Source: Acarospora socialis (Eukaryota > Ascomycota > Lecanoromycetes > Acarosporales > Acarosporaceae). Taken from it: a DNA stretch of 64,000 nt. The notes under the pieces were generated by a model. The model was given only the letters and a program-made list of their open reading frames with translations. It did no database searches and had not been told where the DNA came from. This document shows positions 11,200 to 22,599 of the stretch, in pieces. The position numbers and the translations under genes are program-made. The stretch is from contig JAMYGW020000005.1 in assembly GCA_025617375.2 (NCBI GenBank), positions 124,001 through 188,000 of the forward strand, written 5' to 3'. How positions within the stretch are numbered: the first letter of the stretch is position 1; every line of letters starts with the position of its first letter.

Positions 11200-14100
11200 T
11201 GAAGTGTTCTTGCACAGTTCTTGAGATTTTTTCTTGATTTTCAGGTATTTTCTGAGATGTCATAACCTTTTCACTTGATGAGATAGTGAACTTTCTCACT
11301 AATCATTTTCTTTTCTAGAATGTTCTCAACTTCATATTCTTTGTTGAGTTTGACAGACATTTTGATGATTTGAAGTGGTATGAACTGGTTGCAGTGCTGC
11401 AGCATGAATGCATGAAATACTGAGTGTATTCTCATTTTCTTGAGTAAGTCTAGCTCATAGCTCAACCCTTTAATGTTTCATATGATCTTGAATAATTCAA
11501 TGCTCTTGTTTTCTAGCTTCTTGCTTCTTCTCTTTGTTCATATGTTGTTCATTCTTAGATATATCTTTTCTTCTTCTTCAAATGATTTTGTCTCTGTTGT
11601 TTGTTCTGTCTGCTGTCTGATTTGCTTTGTCAGATCTTGATGCAGTTTTTTTATCTGTGTGATGTCTAAAATTGTTTTTTGACTCTGTGATCTGTGTTCT
11701 CTGAAATCTTGTCATATCTTTGAGTTGTAGTTATAGTTCACATAGAAAGACATTTCTCTCATGATTTCATTCTTTGTGTTGTTGTATACAAACTGTGCTG
11801 TTGACAACAGTTGTACTTAGTTATCTTGACTTTTGTTGACATAGTGTCTCAAGTACATTTCTATCATCTGATTCATTCATTCACTTTGTTCATCTGTCTG
11901 TGAATAATATGCTGTTAACATCTTATGCTTTATTCTGAGTTCTGCTGTGAGCATTTTTCAAAACTTGCTTGTGAACAGCTTATCTCTGTTGGTGATAAAT
12001 TCTTTTAATAGCTCATGATTGCTAATCAATTCTTGCAGTATGGTGTATGTCAATACTGATGCTGTTGTGATTTCTTTGAATGAAATAAACATTGTGTACT
12101 TGATTAATCTGTTTACTATGATTAATATGCTATTGAATTTTACTTTTCATGTTAAATTCTTTGATGATGATAGCTTCATAATGAAGTTCATGATAACTGA
12201 CTTTCATGGTGCATCTGGTGCATCTAGTTGTGTTACTTTGTCATATCACTTATTTTGATTGATCTTGTTTCTTCAGCATGAATCACACACAGCAATCATT
12301 CTGGTGATTCAGTTTCTAAAATTGTTAACATTGTGTCTTCTTTGCACTAGGTCTTCAGTGCATTTAACTTCTAGGTGTTTCTCAATTCTGTTGTAATGAC
12401 ACATTTTAATGAGTTCTTTGTCTGTTAAGAAAGTTTACTTCATCTTGTGTATTGCTGCTAAGTCTTTTGTGAGAACTTCTTTATCATCTTTGCTCAGAAT
12501 TTCAACATGTACTATCTGTATGTCTTTGTGATCAGATTATCTGCTCAGAGCATCTGCTTTATCATTTTCATTATTCTTTTTGTAATAAATCTGAAATTCA
12601 TAGTCTGCTAACTGCTCTGCTCAATGAATCTGTTGCTGATTGAGTTGCTTTGTCATTGTGAAGTTTTTCAGATTCTTGTAATTCATATAGATCTGAATTG
12701 ACTTGCTTATCTCTGTGAAATAAGATCTTCAATCTTGCAGTGCTTCTACTATTGCAAGAAGTTTCTTATCATGAATTTTATATCTTTTCTTGAGTTCTGA
12801 TAACTTTCTAAATTGATATGCTATGAGTCTCTGTTGCTTCTTTTCAATCTGGTATAGACATGCATCTACTGTGAAATTTAAAGCATTGATTTTCAGTGTT
12901 TTTTCACATGCTGAGTTGAGTATTCTCAGATGTGTCATTTCACTAAGACTTTTCTTTAATATGTGAAACACATTCTTCTGCTCTTTATCTCAATGTTATT
13001 TTTTGCTTTTGTGTGTCAAATGTGTTAGTGATTTCACAATTCTTGCATAGTTTGATACAAACTTTCAATTATAGTTTGTCAACTCTAGAAAGACCTGTAC
13101 TTCCTTGATTCTCTTTGGTGTTGATCAGTTTCTGACTGCTTTTGTTTTTTTTGAATTCTTCTTGATCTGTTCAGGTCAAATCACATAGTCTAGAAACTCA
13201 ACTTTCTTGATCTCAAACCTACTTTTCAATTTTTTCATGTACAGAGCTCTCTTGTTGAGTCTTGCTAGTATCTTGTGCACATACTCTCAGTACTTCTCAA
13301 GATCTTCTGAATATATCAGAATATCATTGAGATATGTGATCACAAAATTGTTGAGATATTCTCTCAACATATCATTAATTAATCTCTGAAAGATAACTGA
13401 AGCATTCTTCAGTTCAAATGGCATAATGATGTATTTATAGTGTTCATATCTTGTTTGAAACACTGTTTTTCATTCTTTGTCTTCTTTCATTCTGACTCAG
13501 TAGTAAGCTTCTTTGAGGTCTAAACTCATGAATCATTTAGTCTTTTCTAGTCAGTCTTGCAACTCTTTTATCAGTGATAAAAGATAACTATTTCAGTGAG
13601 TTATCTCATTGAGTTGTCTGTAGTCAACACACAGTCATTTCTTGTCATTTTTCTTTGATACAAACAGAATTGAGTATTCTGCTGATGACTTTGATGATTT
13701 TATGAATTCTCTCTTGAGATTCTCATCAAGATAAGTTCTAACTTTCTTGAGTTGATTTTTACTCATTGAGTATAGTGATATTCACTTAGGTTGCTTTCTG
13801 TTCAATAGTGATATCTTATGATCTCATGACTTATGCTCTAATAAGCTCATCTCTGATTGTTTTGAGATCTTGTATGTGTTTTTAACTGTGCATATTTCTT
13901 TCATAACTCAATTGATTCTAGAATTCTTTTCACACAATCAAGACATCTTTAGCATTGCATCATATTCAATTAATTTCATAACATCAAAGATTATCTCTTG
14001 TGAATTTTCAAGAATTGAGACTTTCACACAGGTTTTCTCATCAATTCTTTCAATGACTTCATTTGTCATTCATATGTTGAATGAACAGCACACTCACTGT

Positions 14101-16108
14101 GTCTTCAATTTCAACAATTCAACTATTCATCAACTCATGATATTATCATTCACTTCAAAATTCACCAATGTGTTGATCTGATGTTCATTGATCACAATTT
14201 TGATTTATATTTGATGATCATTGTCTTGTCTTTGAGACACCACTAGCTTCTTATTCTCTAGTCTTGTTGAGAAAGCTTTTCATTTTTTGACTCACTTGAT
14301 CATTCAGCTCATCTTCAAAGCTCTTAAAATCATCTAGGTTTTCTTCTGATCATAAGGTTTGCATACTTTAGGTTGTGCTGCTCAATGTATCTTTTCAAAT
14401 GTAGTTGAGATTCATACTAATTGTATTTCATCTGCAACTGACTCTCAAAGACTCTTACTCTTTGCAGAAATTCAAGTGGTATATATTCTTCACTGAAGAT
14501 TCACTTGTCTTCATTCTGCATGATATACTCTTCAGATAAGTGTATCTCAATCTTGTGACTCTTTGTTTTTTATACAAGAGATTTCAATATCAGTTCTTGC
14601 ATGATCATTCAGACATCTCTTATTAGTTCATCAAACTCTTCACATATCTTTACTTTCTGACTTTGAGTCTTTCACTCTTTCTTCTGCATTGTCTTGCAGT
14701 CTAGTGTCTTTTCTTTTTGAGCACTTAGATCTCTTTTAATCTTTGCTCAGTACTTTCTTGAAAGTTCTGTCTCAGCATTGTCTGAACTTTCTTTCACAAG
14801 TGTATTGTTGTTGAAAAATATTCAAGATTCATCAATCTGAAATTCATGATCATCAGTCTCTTTGATGTCATCTTCAAGAGTATTATCTTCTTTCTCAGCA
14901 TCAAGAACTCTTTTCTTGATAAGAATAGCTAATTCTTTCTTGTAATTGAATTGACTTGTTGTGTTGTATTCATTCTTTACATTCTTGTGCAGTTTCTGTG
15001 AGTACTATCTGACTCTATCTTTGCTGCTTATATATGCTCAGCACATGTCATCATAACAGACTGTTCAACTCAGAGCATCATGCACTATGCTTGGTTTCTT
15101 TGTCTTTGTTTTGATCATTATTGCTGCAACATTTTTTCTATTCATTCAAGACCTGTTGCATTCTCAAGCAAGGTGTTCAGGTTTTCTGCAGTTATAATAC
15201 ATTCATGTTTTGTTTTGTGATGTTGTCTGAGACTTAGTGAATCACTCTGTCTGACATTCAGACTCTGTTCATTTAGTTTTTTATGATTTCTGATGACACT
15301 TCTTGATTGCATTGAGATTCATAGAGTTTGTCTCTCTATATTTTATTGATAAAACATATCACTTCACTCACAGTCAGAAGCTTTCTTCTTGATCTTCTAT
15401 CATAGATGACATTCAATATTCTTTTTGTTTTATCTGTTGTTCTCACTGATGACTATCAATGTTGATATTCAGATCAATCATTTTCTGAAGATTGTTTGAT
15501 TGTTCTGCTTAAACTATCTTGTCTTTGATGAACTTTCTTAACTCACAATAGTACTGATAGATGAGTGCTTCATTATTTCATCTGATAAGTGCTGCTAACT
15601 GCTGAAACTCTGTGGTGTATACTGTTGTTGATTCACTCTGTTACAAGATGTAAACTTATTTCTCTGCTGTTCTTTCTTCATTGATCACTCTGAAAGCTTT
15701 TTTAAGTTTTTCTTTGAACTTGTTGAAGTTGTTGAACATAAACTTCATGTTGATGTTGCATTTGTTATAATTCTTCTCTAGAAATTCATGTAGCTTAAAG
15801 TCAACTCAGTCAAAGACTGCATTCACTAAATAGATTGTTACAAACAATGTTTTCTCCTGATCAGTTTGAAACTTTGATTGGTTGAATTCAATGTATAGAT
15901 TGAGCTTAATCACAAAGACTCACAGCTTTTCTCATTCTTCATCAAAGATATTGAGTACCTAAATCTTTGATGCATTCACAGATAGTTGTATCACCTGAGC
16001 TGACATCACTGATTGTGCTGTCATTCTATCTGAAGTAAATGATAAAGATAAGTTCATCTGAATCTGTCTCAAAAACAAGATTAAGACATTCTTCTGTGTG
16101 TCAGACAT
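11200..16108 (-). pseudogene. gypsy 1 gag-pol with C-terminal chromodomain
   Basis: Read on the minus strand from ATG 16108. Order: gag (about 16108-15000), zinc-knuckle region near 15200-15140, coiled segment, protease near 14150-13900, reverse transcriptase 13650-13050, RNase H 12970-12600 and integrase 12260-11750. A chromodomain lies at about 11340-11200 (YEVENILEKKMISEKVHYLI followed by a Lys-Trp-Lys-Gly-Tyr type block). The RT active site reads YLND where gypsy 3 has YLDD, a G to A loss of an Asp. Stops are mostly TGA at expected Trp/Arg positions. The order RT-RNase H-integrase-chromodomain identifies a chromovirus. Confidence 0.9.
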
Positions 16109-16139
16109 TGTACTTGTTATATTGTAAGAGTGTTCAAAG

Positions 16140-16500
16140 TGTAACATTCTAACCTGAGATTTCTCAGGTATGTAGAGCTAAGAATTTGTGCTTATTGATA
16201 TAATAACTGGTCTGAAACAGTTCTGAACTTTAACTCTTAAATAGTTACTTAAGTTGAACATGATTGTTTTCATAAGAAAAATGACTCTACTATATAGTGT
16301 GTGCTTAATAATTCTGCATTGAGCACTCTTGATGTCTCAACATCTCAATGTTGAGAAATTAAGTTCTCAGCTCACCTGCTCACTGTTGAGCTGTTATACT
16401 GTTACATGACTGTTGCTCAGCAGTCTCTTCTTTATGCACTACAGATGAATTTTTGATCACAGACTCATGAGTTTCTTTCTCTTCTGATATGGTCATAACA
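16140..16500 (-). repeat. Right LTR of gypsy 1
   Basis: 361 bp beginning TGTAACATTC and ending GGTCATAACA. It is the 5' LTR with respect to pol. It is followed directly by the target duplication TTATA. Confidence 0.95.
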
Positions 16501-16900
16501 TTATATTGTTGTGTTATAAAAGAGACACAAGTACAGTGATGACTATGTAATAGTTGAGAAAAAAAATTTGTTGAGAACTGAAGATTCAGAAAGAAAAGAT
16601 TAAAAGTTTTGTGAAAGAAAAAAAGTAAACTTGATTAAGCACTCATAGTACAGTTTGTTTACATGAATGTTGTTGTTTGTTGTGAGTAAATGTGTAGATA
16701 ACTTCAAAACAAACTATACAATTATTTAGAAATTTATCTAATAATTATTCTATCTCAGACAACTACATACTTGATTTTATGACACATTATGTACTGTTTG
16801 TAAAGTGTAATAAAAGAAATAAAGTTAGTATCAATTTTTTTTTTTAACATAGACATCACAACAGTAGTGAAACTGACATTCAAGTTATGTATTTAGCATT

Positions 16901-17700
16901 ATGACATCAAAACAAAAACTAAAGTCAAGAAAGAAAGTCAAGCTGACAACAGAGATGACTGAAGAAATGAAGAAAAAATCTTCAATGAAAATTGTCTTTG
17001 AAAAAAAAATGAAAATGTATAATGTAAAGATGACATCATAACTAGAGAGCAAAGAAGCTACAGTCAAACATAGCATCTTCTAAGAAGACAACTGAATTCT
17101 TAATAATTCTTCTCTATTCAAATCAATTGCTATAAGAAAAGAGTTTAGTGAGTTACATAGTTTTTGTAAGCATATTATATTATAATACTCAATTCTAACA
17201 CTCTCTGACAAACTTCTGCTATGTAGCAACAACAATGTTGATAAGAGCTGCATTTATTTAAGATTAATTAAACAGCATTCTTTCTTCTGATCAAAGAAAT
17301 AATCACTCAGTATAATTAGAATTTAAAGTGACATCAATCAGCAATCACAAGTCTGCAGAAGACAAGTGAAGTATATTTTTGTACTTATTTTGAAAGTATA
17401 AAATCTCACATATCAAAATCTCTCTTCTATGACTTATATGTTATATAGTTGTGAAGTTACATAAGAAAGAAAATCTGATTATGACAGTGAAATTGCAAAA
17501 GACAAAAACAGTGTTTGATATTTTTCAGCTTTACTAAGAAAATGAACTGTTTACTAGTTAATGTACTTTAGCTCTGTATTAAATATGTAATGTAATGAAC
17601 AGATTATAATATTCACATATAATGTTCATAAAATATGCTGCAAACACATAGTCAAATAAAACAAGCTTTGCAGAACTATCATTAAATAGTTTTGTGTTAA
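16901..17700 (+). pseudogene. Gene Y of the giant transposon, copy 1 (unknown)
   Basis: Plus-strand gene starting MTSKQKLKSRKKVKL, with a very basic N-terminus. Intron 1 (17166-17226, 61 nt, GTAAGC...TAG) and intron 2 (17587-17651, 65 nt, GTAATG...TAG) both contain two copies of the 13-bp module (ATAATACTC, TCTAACACTC; ATAATATTC, ATAATGTTC) in sense orientation. The frame runs through intron 1 at phase 1 into a stretch conserved with copy 2. I do not recognise a domain, and comparison by eye with H2A, H2B and H4 found no match. Trp/Arg-type TGA and Gln-type TAA stops interrupt it. Confidence 0.55.
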
Positions 17701-17757
17701 TAACTTTTATCAATCAAATTCTGCTTAGTTATCATGTGCTAATTGATTTTAATCTAG

Positions 17758-17896
17758 TTCAGACTGTCAAGAAAAATCTGACTTAACTTTGTTTGAAACT
17801 TAACTCTGTTCAGAGTTGAGCTGAGTTGCAAAGTTGAGCTTGGTGAATCAGACTGAATTCTAAAATCTGAGCTCAACTTAGCTCAGTGATCACTCT
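17758..17896. repeat. Right terminal region of giant transposon copy 1
   Basis: It resembles 33470-33608 and the right part of the MITE, ending CAGTGATCACTCT. It carries CTGAGCT/AGCTCAG subterminal repeats. The next 10 bases (ATTCACAGTC) would be the target duplication, but the left partner is outside the window. Confidence 0.75.
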
Positions 17897-18518
17897 ATTC
17901 ACAGTCATTCAGTCTTTATGTCTAGCAAGCATAATTAGCAATATATCATCTGAGACACTGCATTGAAACATGTTAAAATTATAAAGATTATAAATCTTAC
18001 TGCATCTGATCAGCAAAGAAAGCATATTATAAAATAACAGTCTGATAGCAATAACTCTGATAAAGTTCAAGATCTATATTTAAAGTATTGAAGTTCTAAG
18101 AGAGTTGATATTTGATATTATATAGAAGATTATACATCAAAAATCTTGAAAGACAATCACTTCAAGAATGACAGCAACAACAATGACAGCAACAACAACA
18201 ATCTTTTACTTTTTCAGAATATTCTCTCTGAAATAAAATTAAAGAAAGTTGTAAAGAATAACACTCTAAGTCTGAAGCAGTATATACTCACTCAACAGCT
18301 AATTGCTACAAGTGATCTAAGAGATGATTCTGCAATTAAAACTAATGCTAATACTAATACTTTCACTCTGAAACTCAGCAACAGTGAAGATGAGTATTTT
18401 GTCTTTTAAAATTTTCTTTCACAGTTCTTCTTAACTGATTAACTAACAATTTTTATTTAATCACTGCAGAAAACTCAATTGAGCTAAATTATAACAACTC
18501 AGACAACACTATGTTCAG
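17897..18518 (+). other. Unassigned segment with a short conserved-looking ORF
   Basis: This lies between the giant transposon and gypsy 2 and should join 40258 onward if gypsy 2 is removed. An 87-codon plus-strand ORF (18146-18409) has a short Asn/Asp/Ser repeat (NDSNNNDSNNN) and a Lys-rich stretch. I recognise no family. The ORF may be an exon of an older element or gene split by the gypsy 2 insertion. Confidence 0.35.
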
Positions 18519-19050
18519 TATAATGTTCTCATGAAAGATTTCTCTCATATAAGAGCTAAAAGTTTATACTTATAAATATAAAAGCTGATCTGAAACAATT
18601 CTGATCTTTAATTCTTAGATTGTTATTTAAGTTGAATACAATTCTTTTCATAAGAAAAATAATCATAACTATATACTGAGTTCACTCATCAGTCTTGTCA
18701 TCAAGCTCATTGAGTTGACTTATTCATGCAATTTATCAAGCTTGCTCATCTGTTATGAAACATGATCACTTTACATGAGATCATGCTGACTAAGCATGCT
18801 TACTAAGCATCTTCATCACATATATAGTGATCACACTTCTTTACTCACTTAAACCCTCAATTATTACTTATATATTATATCTTGAATCACATAGCTTAGA
18901 TTTACACTCTAACAATTGATAACATCAACTGCACAAATTCTTATGCTTGATTTTTTAATTAGATTGATCAAGTTTCTACATTTAGTTTTCATTTACTAGT
19001 AATTTCTCATACAAAAGATGACACTCAGTACTCATTGAATCACTCAAGCA

Positions 19051-19536
19051 ATGAACTTTGTCACATGCAAAAAAGTGAAGATTATTATTAAGAAAGTTGT
19101 CAAAAAAATAGTTATGCAAGTTCTTCATCAATTAGATCTTATTTCTATCAAAATTTCTATCAAGATCTTTATCAAGTTCTTCACTGAGATTTTTATCAAG
19201 ATCATCAATAAGTTTGTTACTGAGACTTCTGTCATTGAATTCTTTAATGAAATCTTCAATAAAATCTTCATCAAGATTCTCATCAAGATCTTTATCAAAT
19301 CTGTTGCTCAAAATCTAACAACAATGTCATGCTCTGTCATGACAATGATGTCATGCTCTGTTATAACAATGATGTCATGCTCTGTCATGACAATGATGTC
19401 ATACTTAGACATAATCACAAAGAGTTTATTACAGACTAAACATCTAGTAAAAACAACTTCTTTCTTCTGTCTGAGATTACACACTTATGTGACTGTCTTT
19501 GTGTTTGATTCAGGTGACATAAACATCTTGATTTGA
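19051..19536 (+). other. 161-codon ORF inside the 1.4-kb LTR element
   Basis: The longest uninterrupted ORF of the window. It is made of low-complexity repeats: Ile/Lys/Phe-rich runs from an ATCAAGATCTT-type tandem, then about four copies of a 27-bp unit (about 19317-19400) giving MTMMSCSV. Other frames of the same stretch are also largely open. I think the length reflects repeats lacking stops rather than selection. I recognise no domain. A gag-like origin is possible but unsupported. Confidence 0.3.
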
Positions 19537-19559
19537 AATTAACATGTGATGATATTTCA

Positions 19560-19885
19560 TTTCTTTTGATGTCAAAAACACATACAAATTGATGTCTTTT
19601 TGACATGACTTGTTACTAGTCTTTATTCATTTGTTTCATCAATTTCAAACTCAATTTCACACTCATTTTCACACTCATTTCTATGACTACAACACATTTC
19701 AATTTACATCAAAAACACATACAAATTGATGTCTTTTCAACACAGCTAATTACCAGTCTTTACTCTTTTGTTTCAACAATTTTGCACTCAATTTACACTT
19801 GTTTTTACAACTATGACATGTGTCAATTTACATCAAATTCACATTCAAATTCAGTCTTTTCAAGCACATCACATTTTCACTCACA
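19560..19885. repeat. Tandem repeat of about 135 bp
   Basis: The phrase CAAAAACACATACAAATTG followed by ATGTCTTTT occurs at about 19572-19600 and 19709-19738. A diverged third unit lies near 19830-19862. It sits in the interior of the 1.4-kb LTR element. Confidence 0.7.
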
Positions 19886-20021
19886 TTCACAACAACAACA
19901 AAATCATAAGAATGAATTATAATGAGTTATAGAGCAGATGAGACATCAGATGAATATAGAGCATAATTATAGATAGTTGTCACAGTGAGAATGCTGTCTT
20001 TCAGTTTCAAGAAAGAAGACT

Positions 20022-20185
20022 TGTTACAGAATATGATCACTTCACATGAGATCATGCTGACTAAGCATGCTCACTAAGCATTCTCACTGCATATATAGTG
20101 ATCACACTTCTTTACTCACTTAGATCCTCAATTATTACTTATATATTATATCTTAAATCACATAGTTTAGATTTACACTCTAACA
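20022..20185 (+). repeat. Right LTR of the 1.4-kb element
   Basis: 164 bp, TGTTACAGAA... to ...CTCTAACA, the same length as the left LTR at 18751-18914. Confidence 0.85.
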
Positions 20186-20346
20186 TCATTAAGCTCATCA
20201 TCAAACATGTTAAGATATCACATGACTTCTGTCTTGACAGACAATCTGTTAAACATTTTTTTTACATATAAATCAGTTTGCATCTTATCTCTTCAAATAT
20301 GATCATAACATCATTCTTTCTTTTTTAGACACTAATTCTCTAGATC

Positions 20347-20354
20347 TATATAAG
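20347..20354 (+). promoter_or_regulatory. TATA-like box of the antisense gene in gypsy 2
   Basis: TATATAAG 34-41 bp before the ATG at 20388, the same position relative to the LTR end as in gypsy 1. Confidence 0.45.
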
Positions 20355-20387
20355 TGAGAGTATTTACACTGTTCATCATCAGCAACA

Positions 20388-20806
20388 ATGCTTTCTAAAA
20401 ATTTCAATCATCTAAAAATTACAAAGAAAATTCAGATCAGTGATGTATCTACTTTGTTTTTTTGTGATTATTGTGTCAGTTGTGACATCAATTGTTTTGT
20501 AATGAAATCTTGATCAAATATAATAAATATACTTGCTGTAATCATCTGTGTGTCAATATATTGTAAAAGTTTCTCAATAGAACTTATCTGTCACTTCAAA
20601 AGAAAATAAGTAAAGCAAACAGTGAATTAGCAGTCAAACATGTCAAACTTATTATATTGTCTTTGAAAGTTATGCATCTTCAGAAAATTCTGAATCAAAT
20701 GAATCATTATGTTTTGCAGAAAACTGACTGTCTTGTTGCTGAACTTGATAGTGATAATGATGAAATTGAGAATGAAGATTCTCAAACAATGTTATAACTT
20801 ATAAAT
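20388..20806 (+). pseudogene. Zn2Cys6-like antisense gene of gypsy 2
   Basis: Collinear with 10748-11170. The start MLSKNFNHLKITKKIQ and first cysteine group FFCDYCVSCDINC (C-x2-C-x6-C) are readable. The second cysteine group and the tail are broken by stops and an apparent frame change near 20510. The acidic tail region is still recognisable by DNA comparison near 20750-20790. It lies on the strand opposite to pol. Confidence 0.65.
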
Positions 20807-20849
20807 TTGATGTCTTCATTCTTCTGAACTAATATTGATTTTTTTTTCA

Positions 20850-21938
20850 AAATGTTAAAGTGTTTTCACATAGTTCTTAAGATTTTTCTTGAGTTCTCAG
20901 ATACTTTCTGAGATATTATATTCTCTTTATTTTATGAGATAGTAAACTTTCTCTTTAATCATTCTCTTTTTTAAAATGTTCTTAACTTTGTATTCTTTAT
21001 TGAATTTGACAGACACTTCAATAACTTAAAATGATATGAACTGATTACAGTGCTGTAGCATGAATGCATGAAATACTGAGTGTATTTTCATTTTCTTGAG
21101 TAAGTCTAACTTATAGCTTAATTTCTTAATATTTCATATAATCTTGAATGATTCAATGCTTTTATTTTTCAGCTTCTTGCTTCTTTCTTTAATTTTCATT
21201 TTGTCTGTTCTCAGATATATTTTTTCTTCTTTTTTGAATGATTTTGTCTTTATTGTTCATTCTGTCTGCTGTTCAATTCATTTTGTTAGATCTTGATGCA
21301 GTTTTTTTAATTGAGCAATGTTTAAAATCACTTTTTAACTTTGTGATTCATGTCTCTGTGAATCTTGTTATATCTTTGAGTTGTAGTTATAATTCATATA
21401 GAAAGACATTTTTCTTGTGATTTCATTCTTCATGTTGTTGTACACAAACTATATCATTAACAACAGCTGTACTCAGTTATTCTGATTCTTGTTGATATAG
21501 TGTTTTAAGTATGTTTTCACTGTTTAATTCATTCATTTGCTTTGTTCATCTATCTGTAAATGATATGTCATCAACATCTTATGTTTTATTTTAAGTTCTG
21601 CTGTGAGCATTTTTCAAAACTTGCTCATAAACAGTTTGTCTCTGTTGATAATAAAATCTTTTGATATTTTATAATTGTTAATCAATTCTTACAGTATAAT
21701 GTACATCAATACTGATGCTGTTGCAGTCTCTTTGAATGAAATGAACATTGTGTACTTGATTAATCTGTTCACTATAATCAATATATTATTGAATTTCATT
21801 TTTCATGCTGAGTCTTTTGATAATAATAATTTCATAATGAAATTTATAATAACTGACTTTCACAGCACATTTGATGCATTCAGTCATGTTACTTCATCAT
21901 ATTGCTTGTCTTAATTAATCTTATTTCTTCAACATGAG
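20850..21938 (-). pseudogene. gypsy 2 pol, 3' part (integrase and chromodomain)
   Basis: Minus-strand sequence collinear with 11200-12290 of gypsy 1. It covers the chromodomain side near 20900-21000 and integrase up to the insertion of the next LTR element at 21939. It is broken by many stops. The reading resumes at 36275 on the far side of the 14.3-kb insertion. Confidence 0.8.
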
Positions 21939-22124
21939 TGTTATGAATTTATAGAGCTCAGCAAAATTGAAACTCTATAATAAGATGAGACTCTACAGAA
22001 GTACTCAGCATTAGTTTTTAAGAAGTCTGCATCTGAGTAAAACATTACTTTCTAGATAGTTTTCTCAATCAATCAACACTTTATCATAGACTTAGAAATC
22101 AATCATATAAATTAATTCTAACAA
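21939..22124 (+). repeat. Left LTR of the gag-protease element
   Basis: 186 bp, matching 36085-36269 with differences that are mostly transitions. It is followed by AATGATAGCATCAACTG, a probable primer-binding region. Confidence 0.85.
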
Positions 22125-22257
22125 ATGATAGCATCAACTGATTAAAGCATTCAGTTTAAATCTTCATATCTAGATGTCAGTGAGCTCAAAAATGCTGCAT
22201 TAAAATTGTTCTCTGTGATAGTCTATGAAATGCACACAAAATTAAACAAAAAATGAG

Positions 22258-22267
22258 ATATTTGCTT
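22258..22267. repeat. Left target duplication of giant transposon copy 2
   Basis: ATATTTGCTT. Its partner at 33609-33618 is ACATTTGCTT, one C/T difference. The last 8 bases are identical. Confidence 0.8.
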
Positions 22268-22412
22268 AAAGTAATCATCAGACTGAGTTAACCCTGACTG
22301 ATCTGAACTGAGCTTTTGAGTCAGGTTGAACTGAGTCAAGTTTTTGAGCTTGAAGATTCAAGTTGAGTTTGATTTGAAAGTCTGATCTGACTCAGACATT
22401 TAGTCTGAATTT
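22268..22412. repeat. Left terminal region of giant transposon copy 2
   Basis: Starts AAAGTAATCATCAGACTGAG and is rich in CTGAGT/GACTCAG subterminal repeats. It resembles the left end of the MITE at 9097. Confidence 0.75.
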
Positions 22413-22599
22413 TAATGATTATGATTATGATTAATAAGTGAACTTATGAACTAGAGTTCAAGAATTTAGGTTGAAAGAGTGTGATACATGAGTGTTATAA
22501 GTAAGCATTATATTGTGAACAAAGATATTGCTTTCATTCTAAGATTACTATCTATCACATCAAGAAGACAGTATTTCTGAAGTAACTCTAATCACTTTT

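Larger units (their letters stand above)
10308..16500 (-). mobile_element. Ty3/gypsy chromovirus 1, complete with both LTRs
   Basis: A 6,193-bp element with two 361-bp LTRs (10308-10668 and 16140-16500) beginning TGTAA and ending AACA. It is flanked by a perfect 5-bp duplication TTATA (10303-10307 and 16501-16505). The uninterrupted target is preserved near 32207-32220 in copy 2 of the giant transposon, where the two flanks join. gag-pol is coded on the minus strand. A small Zn2Cys6-like gene runs on the plus strand next to the left LTR. It inserted near the start of gene X2. Confidence 0.95.
4397..17896. mobile_element. Giant hAT-type transposon, copy 1 (left end outside the window)
   Basis: Once the insertions (gypsy 10308-16500, TRIM 8143-8453, MITE 9097-9568) are removed, this region is collinear with 27056-33608 over about 6.5 kb. 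It carries the hAT transposase (+), Z (+), X2 (-) and Y (+) genes in that order. The right end reads CAGTGATCACTCT and matches the right end of copy 2. The left third, which in copy 2 holds the H3-like and X1 genes, would lie beyond the copia insertion and outside the window, so the left target duplication cannot be checked. Confidence 0.85.
18751..20185 (+). mobile_element. 1.4-kb non-autonomous LTR retroelement
   Basis: Two 164-bp LTRs (18751-18914 and 20022-20185) begin TGTTA and end CTCTAACA. They are flanked by TCATC and TCATT (18746-18750, 20186-20190), a 5-bp duplication with one C/T change. The first internal bases (ATTGATAACATCAACTG) resemble those after the left LTR of the element at 21939 (AATGATAGCATCAACTG), suggesting the same primer tRNA. 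The interior holds short tandem repeats and no recognisable gag or pol. It is inserted in the gypsy 2 LTR. Confidence 0.85.
18519..20310 (-). repeat. Left LTR of gypsy 2, interrupted
   Basis: LTR sequence occupies 18519-18750 and 20191-20310 (ending GATCATAACA). It is split by the 1.4-kb element at 18751-20185 and its target duplication. The sequence after 20310 matches the post-LTR sequence of gypsy 1 (TCATT...CTATATAAG). Confidence 0.8.

Noticed and set aside
12019-14181. Plus-strand ORFs such as 12019-12258 and 13870-14181 (also 54325-54624 and 56176-56487)
   Set aside because: They are antisense shadows of gypsy pol, recurring at the same place in each element.
16901-17700. Gene Y as a second histone (H2A, H2B or H4)
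   Set aside because: The N-terminus is basic, but no histone-fold helix pattern could be aligned by eye in either copy.
18146-18409. WH2/verprolin-like motif in the 87-codon ORF
   Set aside because: A short Leu-x-x-Ile...Lys-Lys-Val resemblance only. The key residues do not line up well enough to name a domain.
19051-19536. The longest ORF (161 codons) as a real gene
   Set aside because: It is built from short tandem repeats, several frames are open, and no domain or homologue is apparent.
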